Below are positions 1 through 6,945 of a stretch of DNA of 7,126 nt, piece after piece. Made by a program: the position numbers and the translations under genes. Source of the stretch: UBA8752 sp049610565 (lineage in GTDB: Bacteria > Bacteroidota > Bacteroidia > Flavobacteriales_D > Sanyastnellaceae); contig JBMYZR010000079.1 of NCBI GenBank assembly GCA_049610565.1, forward strand, positions 1 through 7,126, read 5' to 3'. The notes beneath the pieces were generated by a model. The model had not been told where the DNA came from. It was given only the letters and a program-made list of their open reading frames with translations, and made no database searches. How positions within the stretch are numbered: position 1 is the stretch's first letter; each line of letters starts with the position of its first letter.

Positions 1-549
1 GACCCCAACATCTTCCCGGTCGCCACGGGCATGGAGGAGCACCGGCTCAACGCGCTGGACTTCTTCCGCGCCACGGAGTGGATCCGAACCAACCTTCCCG
101 GCGCGCACGTCAGTGGCGGCGTCTCCAACGTCAGCTTCAGCTTCCGCGGCAACCCGGTGGTGCGCGAAGCGATGCACAGCGCCTTCCTCTACCACGGCAT
201 CCGGGCCGGCATGGACCTCGGCATCGTCAACCCGACCATGCTGACCGTGTACGACGACATCCCCGCCGACTTGCTCGAACGCGTGGAGGACGTGCTGCTC
301 GACCGCCGGGACGACGCCACGGAGCGCCTCATCGACTTTGCAGAGGGGCTGAAAGGCCAATCCGGCACCCAGGCCAAGAAGGACGACGCCTGGCGCCAGC
401 TCCCCTGTGCGGGACCGCATCGAACACGCCCTCGTCAAGGGCACCGCCGAGCACATCGAGGCCGACGTCGCCGAGATCTTCGCCGACATCGGCTCCCCGC
501 TGAAGGTCATCGAAGGCCCCCTGATGGACGGCATGAACGTCGTGGGTGA
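1..549 (+). CDS. metH: MetH, B12-dependent methionine synthase: folate-domain end (5'-truncated, ends by frameshift)
   Basis: The frame is open from base 1, so the gene begins outside the window. The first ~135 codons match the end of the methyltetrahydrofolate-binding (pterin) barrel of cobalamin-dependent methionine synthase: DPNIFPVATGMEEH, then SGGVSNVSFSFRGN, then FLYHGIRAGMDLGIVNP and the DRRDDATERL helix. This domain binds 5-methyltetrahydrofolate and delivers its methyl group to cob(I)alamin. After about base 405 the frame loses all similarity and becomes an Arg/Pro/His-rich run that stops with TGA at 547-549. The family sequence continues without a gap in the +1 frame from about 404-407. 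The last ~47 codons of this entry are therefore out-of-frame sequence, not real MetH. The homocysteine-binding domain and most of the pterin domain would lie upstream. Family identity is certain; whether this truncated product exists depends on whether the frameshift is real. Confidence 0.85.
   Translation, partial: DPNIFPVATGMEEHRLNALDFFRATEWIRTNLPGAHVSGGVSNVSFSFRGNPVVREAMHSAFLYHGIRAGMDLGIVNPTMLTVYDDIPADLLERVEDVLLDRRDDATERLIDFAEGLKGQSGTQAKKDDAWRQLPCAGPHRTRPRQGHRRAHRGRRRRDLRRHRLPAEGHRRPPDGRHERRG
402..406 (+). other. metH: Single-base frameshift in metH (C run)
   Basis: The bases read ctcccctgtgcggg from 400. In frame 1 this gives L-P-C-A-G. Removing one C from the four-C run at 402-405 gives L-P-V-R-D-R-I-E-H-A, which joins the folate-domain end (DDAWRQLP) to the cap-domain start (VRDRIEHALVKG) with no residue missing or added relative to E. 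coli MetH (AEWRSWEVNKRLEYSLVKG from memory). The lesion is therefore one extra base. Both sides are otherwise intact and conserved, which favours a sequencing or assembly error or a very recent mutation over an old pseudogene. Confidence 0.85.
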
Positions 550-2122
550 CCTCTTCGGTGCAGGCAAGATGTTCCTTCCCCAAGTGGTCAAGAGTGCCCG
601 CGTGATGAAGAAGGCCGTGGCCTGGCTCACGCCCTACCTCGAGGCGGCGGCGGAAGGCGAGCGGGAGAAAGCCGGCAAGGTCCTCCTCGCCACGGTCAAG
701 GGCGACGTGCACGACATCGGAAAGAACATCGTCGGCGTGGTGCTCGGCTGCAACGACTACGAGGTCATCGACCTCGGCGTGATGATCCCCAAGGAGCAGA
801 TTCTCGACGCTGCGGTGGAGCACGGCGTCGACGTGGTGGGCCTGAGCGGCCTGATCACGCCGTCCCTCGACGAGATGGTGGATGTCGCCAAGGAAATGGA
901 AGCCCGCGGCCTGGACCTGCCGCTCCTCATTGGTGGGGCCACCACCTCCAAGGTCCACACGGCCGTCAAGATTGCCCCGGAGCGCAGCGGGTCCGTGGTC
1001 CATGTCAACGACGCCTCCCGCGCCGTCCCCGTTGTCGGCCAACTGCTCGGCAAAGACAGCCGACAGGCTTTCATCGAACAGACCGCCACCGACCAAAAGC
1101 GCGTGCGCGAGAATTACGCACGCGACCGCCAGCGCAAGACCCTGATCCCCCTCGAGGAGTCCCGCCGCAAGGCCGCCTTGGCCCTCGAAAGCCGCACGTT
1201 TGACCCTGTTCACTGCCCGGCCCCGAAGCACCCCGGCGTTCACGTCCTCGAGGACATCGCCATCGCCGACCTCCGCCCCGTCATCGACTGGGGGCCCTTC
1301 TTCCGAAGCTGGGGCCTTCACGGCAAGTACCCGGAGCTGCTGGACGACGCGCTCATCGGCGAGGAAGCACGCAAACTGAAGGCGGACGCCGAAGCCATGC
1401 TCGACCGCATGGACGCCGAGAACGCAGTGCGGTGCCGAGCCGTGTTCGGCCTGTTCCCTGCCGTCCGCAAGGGGGATGACATCCACCTTGAAAGCGGAGA
1501 GATCCTGCATTTCCTTCGCCAACAGAGTCCCCAAGGACAGTCCTGCCTCGCCGACTTCATTGCCCCGGCAGGCCATCCGGAACTGGACACGGACCACATC
1601 GGCGCGTTCTGCGTCACGGCGGGCCATGGCCTCGAAGCGTGGTGCGCGCCCTTCCGGGAGGATGACGACGACTACTCGGACATCCTGGCCAAGGCCCTCG
1701 CCGACCGACTCGCGGAAGCCGCTGCCGAATGGCTGCACCGCGAGATCCGCACCACCCACTGGGGGTATGCTCCCGAGGAATCGCTGGACAACGATGCCCT
1801 GATCGCCGAACGCTACCGCGGCATCCGCCCTGCGCCCGGTTACCCTGCCTGCCCGGACCATCAGGACAAGACGACCCTGTGGACCCTGCTCGACGTCGAG
1901 AAACACATCGGCGTCACCCTGACCGAAAGCTTGGCCATGTGGCCGGCCGCCAGCGTATCAGGGCTGTATTTCGCCCATCCGGATGCCCAGTATTTCGGGC
2001 TGGGCAAGATTCTCCCCGACCAACTGGCCGATTACGCCGCACGACGCGGCCAACCCGAAGACGAGGCAGCCCGTTGGCTGTCCCCCGTCCTGCTCGAACG
2101 CCCCGAATCCATCCCCTCATGA
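407..2122 (+). CDS. metH: MetH, C-terminal half: cap, cobalamin-binding and AdoMet reactivation domains
   Basis: Continuation of methionine synthase in the second frame; GTG at 407 is the first possible start if it is translated alone (571 residues). In order it shows the helical cap (about 1-85, with IEGPLMDGMNVVGDLFGAGK and FLPQVVKSARVMK). Next is the Rossmann-type B12 domain (about 88-220), with DVHDIGKN whose His103 is the lower axial cobalt ligand, then GLSGLITPSLDEM and LLIGGATTS. The reactivation domain (about 245-571) has IDWGPFF, the AdoMet-binding RPAPGYPACP at 474-483, and ESLAMWPAASVSGLYFAHP at 507-525. The enzyme moves methyl groups from methyltetrahydrofolate to homocysteine through cobalamin; the last domain remethylates oxidised cobalamin using AdoMet. 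No key residue is missing. The stop TGA overlaps the metF start (ATGA). In a normal gene this would be one polypeptide with the upstream piece; the break is discussed in the frameshift entry. No Shine-Dalgarno precedes 407. Confidence 0.93.
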   Translation: MRDRIEHALVKGTAEHIEADVAEIFADIGSPLKVIEGPLMDGMNVVGDLFGAGKMFLPQVVKSARVMKKAVAWLTPYLEAAAEGEREKAGKVLLATVKGDVHDIGKNIVGVVLGCNDYEVIDLGVMIPKEQILDAAVEHGVDVVGLSGLITPSLDEMVDVAKEMEARGLDLPLLIGGATTSKVHTAVKIAPERSGSVVHVNDASRAVPVVGQLLGKDSRQAFIEQTATDQKRVRENYARDRQRKTLIPLEESRRKAALALESRTFDPVHCPAPKHPGVHVLEDIAIADLRPVIDWGPFFRSWGLHGKYPELLDDALIGEEARKLKADAEAMLDRMDAENAVRCRAVFGLFPAVRKGDDIHLESGEILHFLRQQSPQGQSCLADFIAPAGHPELDTDHIGAFCVTAGHGLEAWCAPFREDDDDYSDILAKALADRLAEAAAEWLHREIRTTHWGYAPEESLDNDALIAERYRGIRPAPGYPACPDHQDKTTLWTLLDVEKHIGVTLTESLAMWPAASVSGLYFAHPDAQYFGLGKILPDQLADYAARRGQPEDEAARWLSPVLLERPESIPS

Positions 2123-3087
2123 CACTCACCGACATCCTGAAGCAGCCCGACCACAGCCGATTCAGCATCGAGCTGCTTCCCCCGCTCAAGGGCCAGCACA
2201 TCGATTCCATCTATCGGACGATGGACGCCTTGATGCCCTTCAACCCGGCCTTTGTCGATGTGACCTACCACCGCGAAGAGTACGTCTATCGGGAGGTCGG
2301 CCCCGGTTTGCTGCAGAAGCGGACCGTTCGCAAGCGCCCGGGCACGGTGGGCATTTGCGCGGCCTTGATGAACCGCTACCAGGTCGAAACCGTGCCCCAC
2401 ATCATCTGCGGCGGCTTCTCGGTCGAGGAAACGGAAAACGCCCTCATCGACCTCGACTTCGTCGGGGTCCGCAACGTTCTGGCCCTCCGAGGGGACGCCA
2501 TCCGCAGCGAAGGCCGATTCAAACCGGAAGCAGACGGACATGCCTACGCCATCCACCTGGTCGACCAGATCGTCGATCTGAACAAGGGCATCTATCTCGA
2601 TCCCGACCTGAAGAACACCACCGCCACGGACTTCTGCATCGGCGTGGCCGGCTACCCGGAAAAGCACTTCGAAGCGCCCAATCCAGACAGCGACCTGCGC
2701 TGGCTGAAGCAGAAGGTGGACCACGGGGCCTCGTACATCATCACCCAGATGTTCTTCGACAACGACCGGTATTTCGAGTTCGTGGACCGATGCCGGGCGC
2801 ACGGCATCGATGTGCCCATCATCCCCGGGTTGAAACCCCTCACCACCGCCAAACAACTGAGCATCCTGCCCCAGGTCTTCCATGTCGACCTGCCCGATGA
2901 CCTGGTGGCATCCGTCGAGTCCGCCAAAACACGGGATCAAGTCAAGGAAGTCGGAATCGACTGGTGCACGCGCCAAGCTGAGGAACTGCTCGACCGAGGC
3001 GCCCCCACCCTGCACTTCTACACCATGGGCAAGGCCCATCCCACTCAGGAGATTGCCAGGCGGGTATTTGGGCACGTCATGGCCTGA
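2119..3087 (+). CDS. metF: Methylenetetrahydrofolate reductase [NAD(P)H]
   Basis: A complete 322-residue protein that reduces 5,10-methylenetetrahydrofolate to 5-methyltetrahydrofolate with FAD, supplying the methyl donor for MetH. It is a soluble TIM-barrel flavoprotein. Visible marks are FSIELLPP with Glu18, equivalent to catalytic Glu28 of E. coli MetF; NVLALRGD ending at Asp126, the flavin-contacting Asp; ITQMFFD with Gln210, equivalent to folate-contacting Gln183; PIIPGLKPL at 233-241; and LHFYTMGKA near the C-terminus. It is slightly longer than E. coli MetF (296 residues), mainly through the segment around 155-190 (YLDPDLKN...DFCIGVAGYPEKHFEAPN), which I associate with Bacteroidota. 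The frame stays open far upstream, but similarity begins only after the ATG at 2119, which overlaps the metH stop as ATGA, so this start is preferred. The overlap suggests co-transcription and translational coupling with metH. No obvious Shine-Dalgarno precedes it. Confidence 0.96.
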   Translation: MTLTDILKQPDHSRFSIELLPPLKGQHIDSIYRTMDALMPFNPAFVDVTYHREEYVYREVGPGLLQKRTVRKRPGTVGICAALMNRYQVETVPHIICGGFSVEETENALIDLDFVGVRNVLALRGDAIRSEGRFKPEADGHAYAIHLVDQIVDLNKGIYLDPDLKNTTATDFCIGVAGYPEKHFEAPNPDSDLRWLKQKVDHGASYIITQMFFDNDRYFEFVDRCRAHGIDVPIIPGLKPLTTAKQLSILPQVFHVDLPDDLVASVESAKTRDQVKEVGIDWCTRQAEELLDRGAPTLHFYTMGKAHPTQEIARRVFGHVMA

Positions 3088-3200
3088 TTGCGCCGTTCAC
3101 GAACGAAATACGGAATCCGCTGACAACATCCCCGTTCTTGTCAGACGGACGCTTTGAAGGTCCTTTCCCGATCTTGAAGAAAGCCTGCAATGCCGCCTGA
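3088..3200. promoter_or_regulatory. metF-kinase intergenic gap with two inverted repeats
   Basis: This 113-base gap is the only room for a metF terminator and a promoter of the kinase gene. It holds a compact palindrome CGTTC-AC-GAACG at 3094-3105 and a perfect 7-base inverted repeat CTGACAA/TTGTCAG (3120-3126 and 3138-3144) with an 11-base loop. The second repeat has no T tract behind it, so it is a poor intrinsic terminator and could instead be an operator or an RNA hairpin. A TTTG at 3163-3166 recalls the Bacteroidota -33 element, but no good TAnnTTTG lies at the right distance. Function is not shown. Confidence 0.25.
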
Positions 3201-5339
3201 ATGAACGCGATGCCCCTCCATGCCCATCACCCTTCCCGGCAGGACATCCTGAAAGTGGATGCCCTGGGGGTATTGAGTGAATTCGCAGGAGACCTCGTGG
3301 GAATCGAGGATGCAGACGCCCTCCTGTGGGCGGTGGCCGAGCGCACGATCAGCCGCCTGGGGTGGGTCGACTGTGTCATTTATCTCCGGGACCCACACCG
3401 GGACATCCTGATCCAGAAAGCGGCCTTCGGTCCGAAGAGCATCGACTACAAAGCCATCTTCCAACCCATCGAAATTCCGCTCGGACGTGGGGTCGTGGGC
3501 AAGGTGGCCAATGCAGGCGTGGCGATGCGCATCGACGATACGAGCCAGTTCAAGGACTACATCGCCGATGACGAAACACGGCTGTCCGAATTGGCCGTCC
3601 CCATCCGGTGGGGCAGTGAAGTCCTCGGCGTCATCGACAGCGAACACCCCTCGAAAGGGTTCTACACGCAGGAAGACCAGCTCATTCTGGAGACCATTGC
3701 CGGCATCACGGCCACGAAAATCCAGAATGCGCAGAGCGCACAGAGAAACGCAGAGCTCGCCCTGTTCTACGAACGGAACCCGAATGCCGTGCTCCAGGTG
3801 GACGCGTTCAAGACCATCACCTTCATCAACCTGAGTGCCCGGCAATCCTTCCCAGAACGCCTGGAATGCGGCGACATCCTCGATCGAGATGGGCTCGACA
3901 ACATCCTGAAACGCGCCAAGGAAAAGGGACACACCACATGGCGCTGTGAACACGTCCATCCGCTCACAAACCAGATCACCACGGAGGAATATCAGGTGGT
4001 GCACCTCCCGACCGGACACTTCAACCTGTATGGCAACGACATCACGCACTTGCTTGACCTCCAGAAAGCGGCCCAGGCGGCCAATGAGGCCAAGTCCAGG
4101 TTCCTTTCGGTGATGAGCCATGAGATTCGAACGCCCCTCAATGCCATCCTCGGCCTGACCGATTTGCTCATCCACGACAACCCTGAACGCGATGAGCAGT
4201 TGCGGCACCTGGCCTACATGGAATTCAGCGGACGTCATCTCTTGAGCCTGGTCAACGACATCCTCGATCTCGAGCGCATGGCATCGGGCAAGGCCACCTT
4301 GTTGTCGAGTGAATTCAACTTCCATGATCTCTTGTCCAACATCATGGACTCGTTCCGCAACCGGGCTGAACGCGTCGGACTGGCCTTGACCTTGCAATGC
4401 GCCCCGAATGTGCCGGAAATCCTGACGTCAGACCCGAAGTGGATCACCCAGATCCTGAACAACCTGATCAGCAACTCCATCAAATACACCGAGCAAGGTT
4501 CCATCGAGGTCCATGTGCAATCGGTGGAGGCTTCATCCCCAGCAGCTCCCCACACCCTTCTTCTGCAGGTCACCGACACCGGAAAGGGAATTGCCCCCCA
4601 CGAACAGGAACGCATCCTGCAACCCTTTGAACAGATCCGCACCGATTCCAACATCGAAGGCACGGGGCTGGGCCTGGCCATCGTCAAGGGCATCGTTGAC
4701 CAGATGTCCGGCACCCTGACCTTGGACAGTGCTCCTGGCCAAGGCTCGACCTTCACCGTGGAATTTCCCATCCACGCCATGTCCTCCCATCCATTGGGCT
4801 TGAATGATGCGGACCGCAAACCTGTATCCCACCCGGAAGGGAACGAATCCCCCACCGATCCACCAACGGACCCACCGATGGAAGCGCCTGCCAACCTGTC
4901 GGTATCGCAGCCCCTTGAGGACACCTCTGCAGAACAGCAGCACCCTTGCCCCATTCTGTTGGCAGATGACAATGAATTGAATCGATTCGTCGCCTCCAAG
5001 CTGCTCGCTCGATGGGGCTTTGACGTCAGAGAAGCGACCAACGGTCGGGAAGCCATCGAATCATGGCAAGAGATCGGCCCCTGCATCATTCTGATGGATG
5101 TCCAGATGCCGGAAATGGATGGCATCGACGCCACCCGGCACATTCGCTCCGAAGAACACCGTCAAGGAATTCGACGCTCCCCCATCCTGGCGCTCACTGC
5201 AGATGCAGAACAGGCCACCTTCGAAAAGATCATGGACTGCGGCATGGACGACCGCATCGTCAAGCCGTTTGACCCCCCAGCCTTGAAGGGCATCATGGAC
5301 CGGGTCATGGCCCAATTCATGGCCACCAGCCTCAGCTGA
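3201..5339 (+). CDS. Soluble hybrid sensor histidine kinase (GAF-PAS-HisKA-HATPase-REC)
   Basis: A 712-residue cytoplasmic signalling kinase with no signal peptide or membrane segment. Residues ~20-178 form a GAF domain (GRGVVGKVANAG, LAVPIRWGSEVLGVID, FYTQEDQLILETIA), which should bind a small ligand or another input. Residues ~184-284 look like a PAS fold (FYERNPNAVLQVD...FIN), followed by a helical linker. HisKA (~295-365) has SHEIRTPLN with phospho-acceptor His307. The ATPase domain (~405-525) has the N box with Asn425, DTGKGI at 459-464, PFEQ at 475-478 and GTGLGLAI at 487-494. A Pro/Thr/Ser/Glu-rich linker (~527-580) leads to a receiver (~584-705) with acidic Asp589/Asp590, phospho-acceptor Asp633 in MDVQMPEMDG, Thr667 and Lys688 in VKPF. 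All catalytic residues are present. TGA directly before the ATG at 3201 sets the N-terminal limit; ATG at 3210 is an alternative start. No output or phosphotransfer domain follows the receiver, so a separate Hpt protein or response regulator elsewhere is likely. Signal and target are unknown. Confidence 0.93.
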   Translation: MNAMPLHAHHPSRQDILKVDALGVLSEFAGDLVGIEDADALLWAVAERTISRLGWVDCVIYLRDPHRDILIQKAAFGPKSIDYKAIFQPIEIPLGRGVVGKVANAGVAMRIDDTSQFKDYIADDETRLSELAVPIRWGSEVLGVIDSEHPSKGFYTQEDQLILETIAGITATKIQNAQSAQRNAELALFYERNPNAVLQVDAFKTITFINLSARQSFPERLECGDILDRDGLDNILKRAKEKGHTTWRCEHVHPLTNQITTEEYQVVHLPTGHFNLYGNDITHLLDLQKAAQAANEAKSRFLSVMSHEIRTPLNAILGLTDLLIHDNPERDEQLRHLAYMEFSGRHLLSLVNDILDLERMASGKATLLSSEFNFHDLLSNIMDSFRNRAERVGLALTLQCAPNVPEILTSDPKWITQILNNLISNSIKYTEQGSIEVHVQSVEASSPAAPHTLLLQVTDTGKGIAPHEQERILQPFEQIRTDSNIEGTGLGLAIVKGIVDQMSGTLTLDSAPGQGSTFTVEFPIHAMSSHPLGLNDADRKPVSHPEGNESPTDPPTDPPMEAPANLSVSQPLEDTSAEQQHPCPILLADDNELNRFVASKLLARWGFDVREATNGREAIESWQEIGPCIILMDVQMPEMDGIDATRHIRSEEHRQGIRRSPILALTADAEQATFEKIMDCGMDDRIVKPFDPPALKGIMDRVMAQFMATSLS

Positions 5340-5391
5340 CGCCCTTCTGCTCTTCACGCATCGAGTCCGTGATCAGCAGCCCCACTGCAGC

Positions 5392-6699
5392 TTACTTCTT
5401 TCGGAAGAAGAGCCGGATGGGCACCCCACTGAAATCGTATCGCTCCCGGAACCGATTCTCGAGGAACCGCTTGTACGGGTCCTTGATGTATTGGGGGAGG
5501 TTGCAATAGAAGGCAAACGTGGGCACCTGCGACGGAATCTGGGTGATGTACTTGATGCTGACGCTCTTTCCCTTGTAAATGGGCGGCGGCTGATCCCGGC
5601 AAATCGGCAGGAATTCCTCATTGAGCTCAGACGTCGAAATCTTCAGCCCCCGCTGATGGTGGACGTGCAGAGCGGCTTCAAGCGCCTTGAACACCCGCTG
5701 CTTGGTGACGTTCGAGGTGAAGATGACCGGCACATCCGAAAACGGCGCCATCTTCTCCTCCAGCTTGGCCCGATAGGCATTCATGGTGTGCTCGTCCTTC
5801 TCCACCAGGTCCCACTTGTTGACCACGACCACCACACCACGGTAGCTGTCGAGGACGTGCCAGAAAATGTGCTGGTCCTGCTTCTCAAATCCCTGCGTCG
5901 CATCCACCAGCAACAGACAAACGTCACTCTGGTCAATCGCCTTGACCGTCCTCACAGCGCTGTAGAACTCCAGGTTGTCGTCCACCTTCTTGCGCTTCCG
6001 CAAACCAGCCGTGTCGACAATCTCGAAGTCAAATCCGAAGGCATTGAACCGGGTGTGCACACTGTCCCGGGTGGTCCCCGCGATGTCCGTCACGATGTTC
6101 CGCTCTTCCCCGAGCAGCGTGTTGATGAGGGTGCTCTTTCCCACGTTCGGACGTCCGACCACGGCCAACTTCGGCAACCCAAGGTCTTCCCCCTCCTCCT
6201 GGGTGGGCAAGCGCTCAATCAACGCGTCCAAGAGGTCACCCGTGCCGTATCCATTGTTGGCACTGATGCCATACAACTCCTCTCCTATGCCCAACCCATA
6301 GAATTCCGCGGTCGCGTACTCCTGCGCACCCGTATCAATCTTATTGACCACCAGCATCACCGGCTTGCCACTCCGCCGCACCAATTGAGCAATGTCCTGG
6401 TCCAAGTCTGTAATGCCCGTCTGAGCATCCACCATGAACACGATGAGCGCTGCCTCGTCCATGCTGGTCTGGACCTGCTCCCGAATGACGCCCTCGAAGA
6501 CGTCGTCTGTCCCGGTCGCATACCCCCCCGTATCAATGACGGTAAACACACGCCCGCCCCACAGCGCCTTGCCATACTTCCGGTCCCGCGTCGTTCCCGC
6601 TGTCGGATCGGTGATGGCATCCCGCGTTTCCGTCAAGCGATTGAACAAGGTCGACTTGCCGACGTTGGGCCTTCCAATAATGGTAACAAGATCATTCAT
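5392..6699 (-). CDS. der: Der (EngA), tandem-domain GTPase for 50S ribosome assembly
   Basis: A complete 435-residue protein of normal family length. Der is an essential GTPase with two G domains in tandem and a C-terminal KH-like domain; it binds the 50S subunit and is needed for its maturation. G domain 1 shows GRPNVGKST at 9-17, TAGTTRDR at 33-40, DTGG at 56-59, NKID at 119-122 and SAN at 146-148. G domain 2 repeats the set: GRPNVGKST at 182-190, AGTTRD at 207-212, DTAG at 229-232, NKWD at 294-297 and TSN at 328-330. The KH-like domain spans about 345-435 and ends in a basic FFRKK. The frame is open to 6804, but the added codons would run through the rrn terminator hairpin and into 5S, and the first P-loop sits 8 residues after the ATG at 6699, so that start is preferred. 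A GGAGGG lies about 19 bases upstream, too far for a usual Shine-Dalgarno. It is convergent with the kinase gene, 52 bases apart. Confidence 0.97.
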   Translation of the reverse strand: MNDLVTIIGRPNVGKSTLFNRLTETRDAITDPTAGTTRDRKYGKALWGGRVFTVIDTGGYATGTDDVFEGVIREQVQTSMDEAALIVFMVDAQTGITDLDQDIAQLVRRSGKPVMLVVNKIDTGAQEYATAEFYGLGIGEELYGISANNGYGTGDLLDALIERLPTQEEGEDLGLPKLAVVGRPNVGKSTLINTLLGEERNIVTDIAGTTRDSVHTRFNAFGFDFEIVDTAGLRKRKKVDDNLEFYSAVRTVKAIDQSDVCLLLVDATQGFEKQDQHIFWHVLDSYRGVVVVVNKWDLVEKDEHTMNAYRAKLEEKMAPFSDVPVIFTSNVTKQRVFKALEAALHVHHQRGLKISTSELNEEFLPICRDQPPPIYKGKSVSIKYITQIPSQVPTFAFYCNLPQYIKDPYKRFLENRFRERYDFSGVPIRLFFRKK

Positions 6700-6735
6700 G
6701 GTGAACCGGCGTATTGCGCCCTCCAAATTTCGGGT

Positions 6736-6764
6736 AAAAAAAAAGGGGCCCCCGAAGGGGCCCC
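6736..6764 (-). terminator. Rho-independent terminator of the rRNA operon
   Basis: Read on the minus strand, the arm GGGGCCCC (6764-6757), loop TTCG (6756-6753) and arm GGGGCCCC (6752-6745) form a perfect 8-base G/C stem closed by a C(UUCG)G tetraloop, one of the most stable RNA loops known. Nine T residues follow (6744-6736). It starts about one base past the 5S 3' end and so ends the 16S-23S-5S transcript. The T tract finishes 36 bases before the der start codon. Each arm is itself a palindrome, so the arms could also pair between molecules. Confidence 0.95.
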
Positions 6765-6873
<109 letters not shown>

Positions 6874-6945
6874 CGTTCTTGTTGAATTCAGTGGGCCGTT
6901 GCCTTGAAATCAACGAATGTGTTGACATATTGGTAGAGTAATCAG
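6874..6945 (-). other. 23S-5S internal transcribed spacer
   Basis: About 70 bases separate 23S from 5S, AT-richer than the neighbouring protein genes. No tRNA is present. On the minus strand there is a small stem TCAAC/GTTGA (6925-6921 with 6914-6910). A further stem, AGCTT-ATG-AAGCT, lies at the 23S boundary. Both are possible processing structures, but short enough to occur by chance. Confidence 0.7.

Noticed and set aside
329..1906. Long open frame on the minus strand (525 codons) opposite metH
   Set aside because: It mirrors metH with codon phases typical of GC-rich antisense shadow frames. Its translation has no recognisable domain, while the plus strand is clearly MetH.
3190..3204. Four-codon upstream frame (MPPE, stop) whose TGA overlaps the kinase ATG
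   Set aside because: An ATGA overlap with such a short frame is easily due to chance, and there is no clear ribosome site or conservation evidence.
3141..4397. Long open frame on the minus strand (418 codons) opposite the kinase
   Set aside because: It is a shadow of the kinase gene, whose GAF, PAS and HisKA motifs are plain on the plus strand; no domain is seen in the antisense product.
5335..5377. Possible bidirectional terminator between the kinase and der (GCTGA/TCAGC and TCACG/CGTGA arms)
   Set aside because: The paired arms are only five bases each, the outer pair leaves a 14-base bulge, and no T tract follows on either strand.
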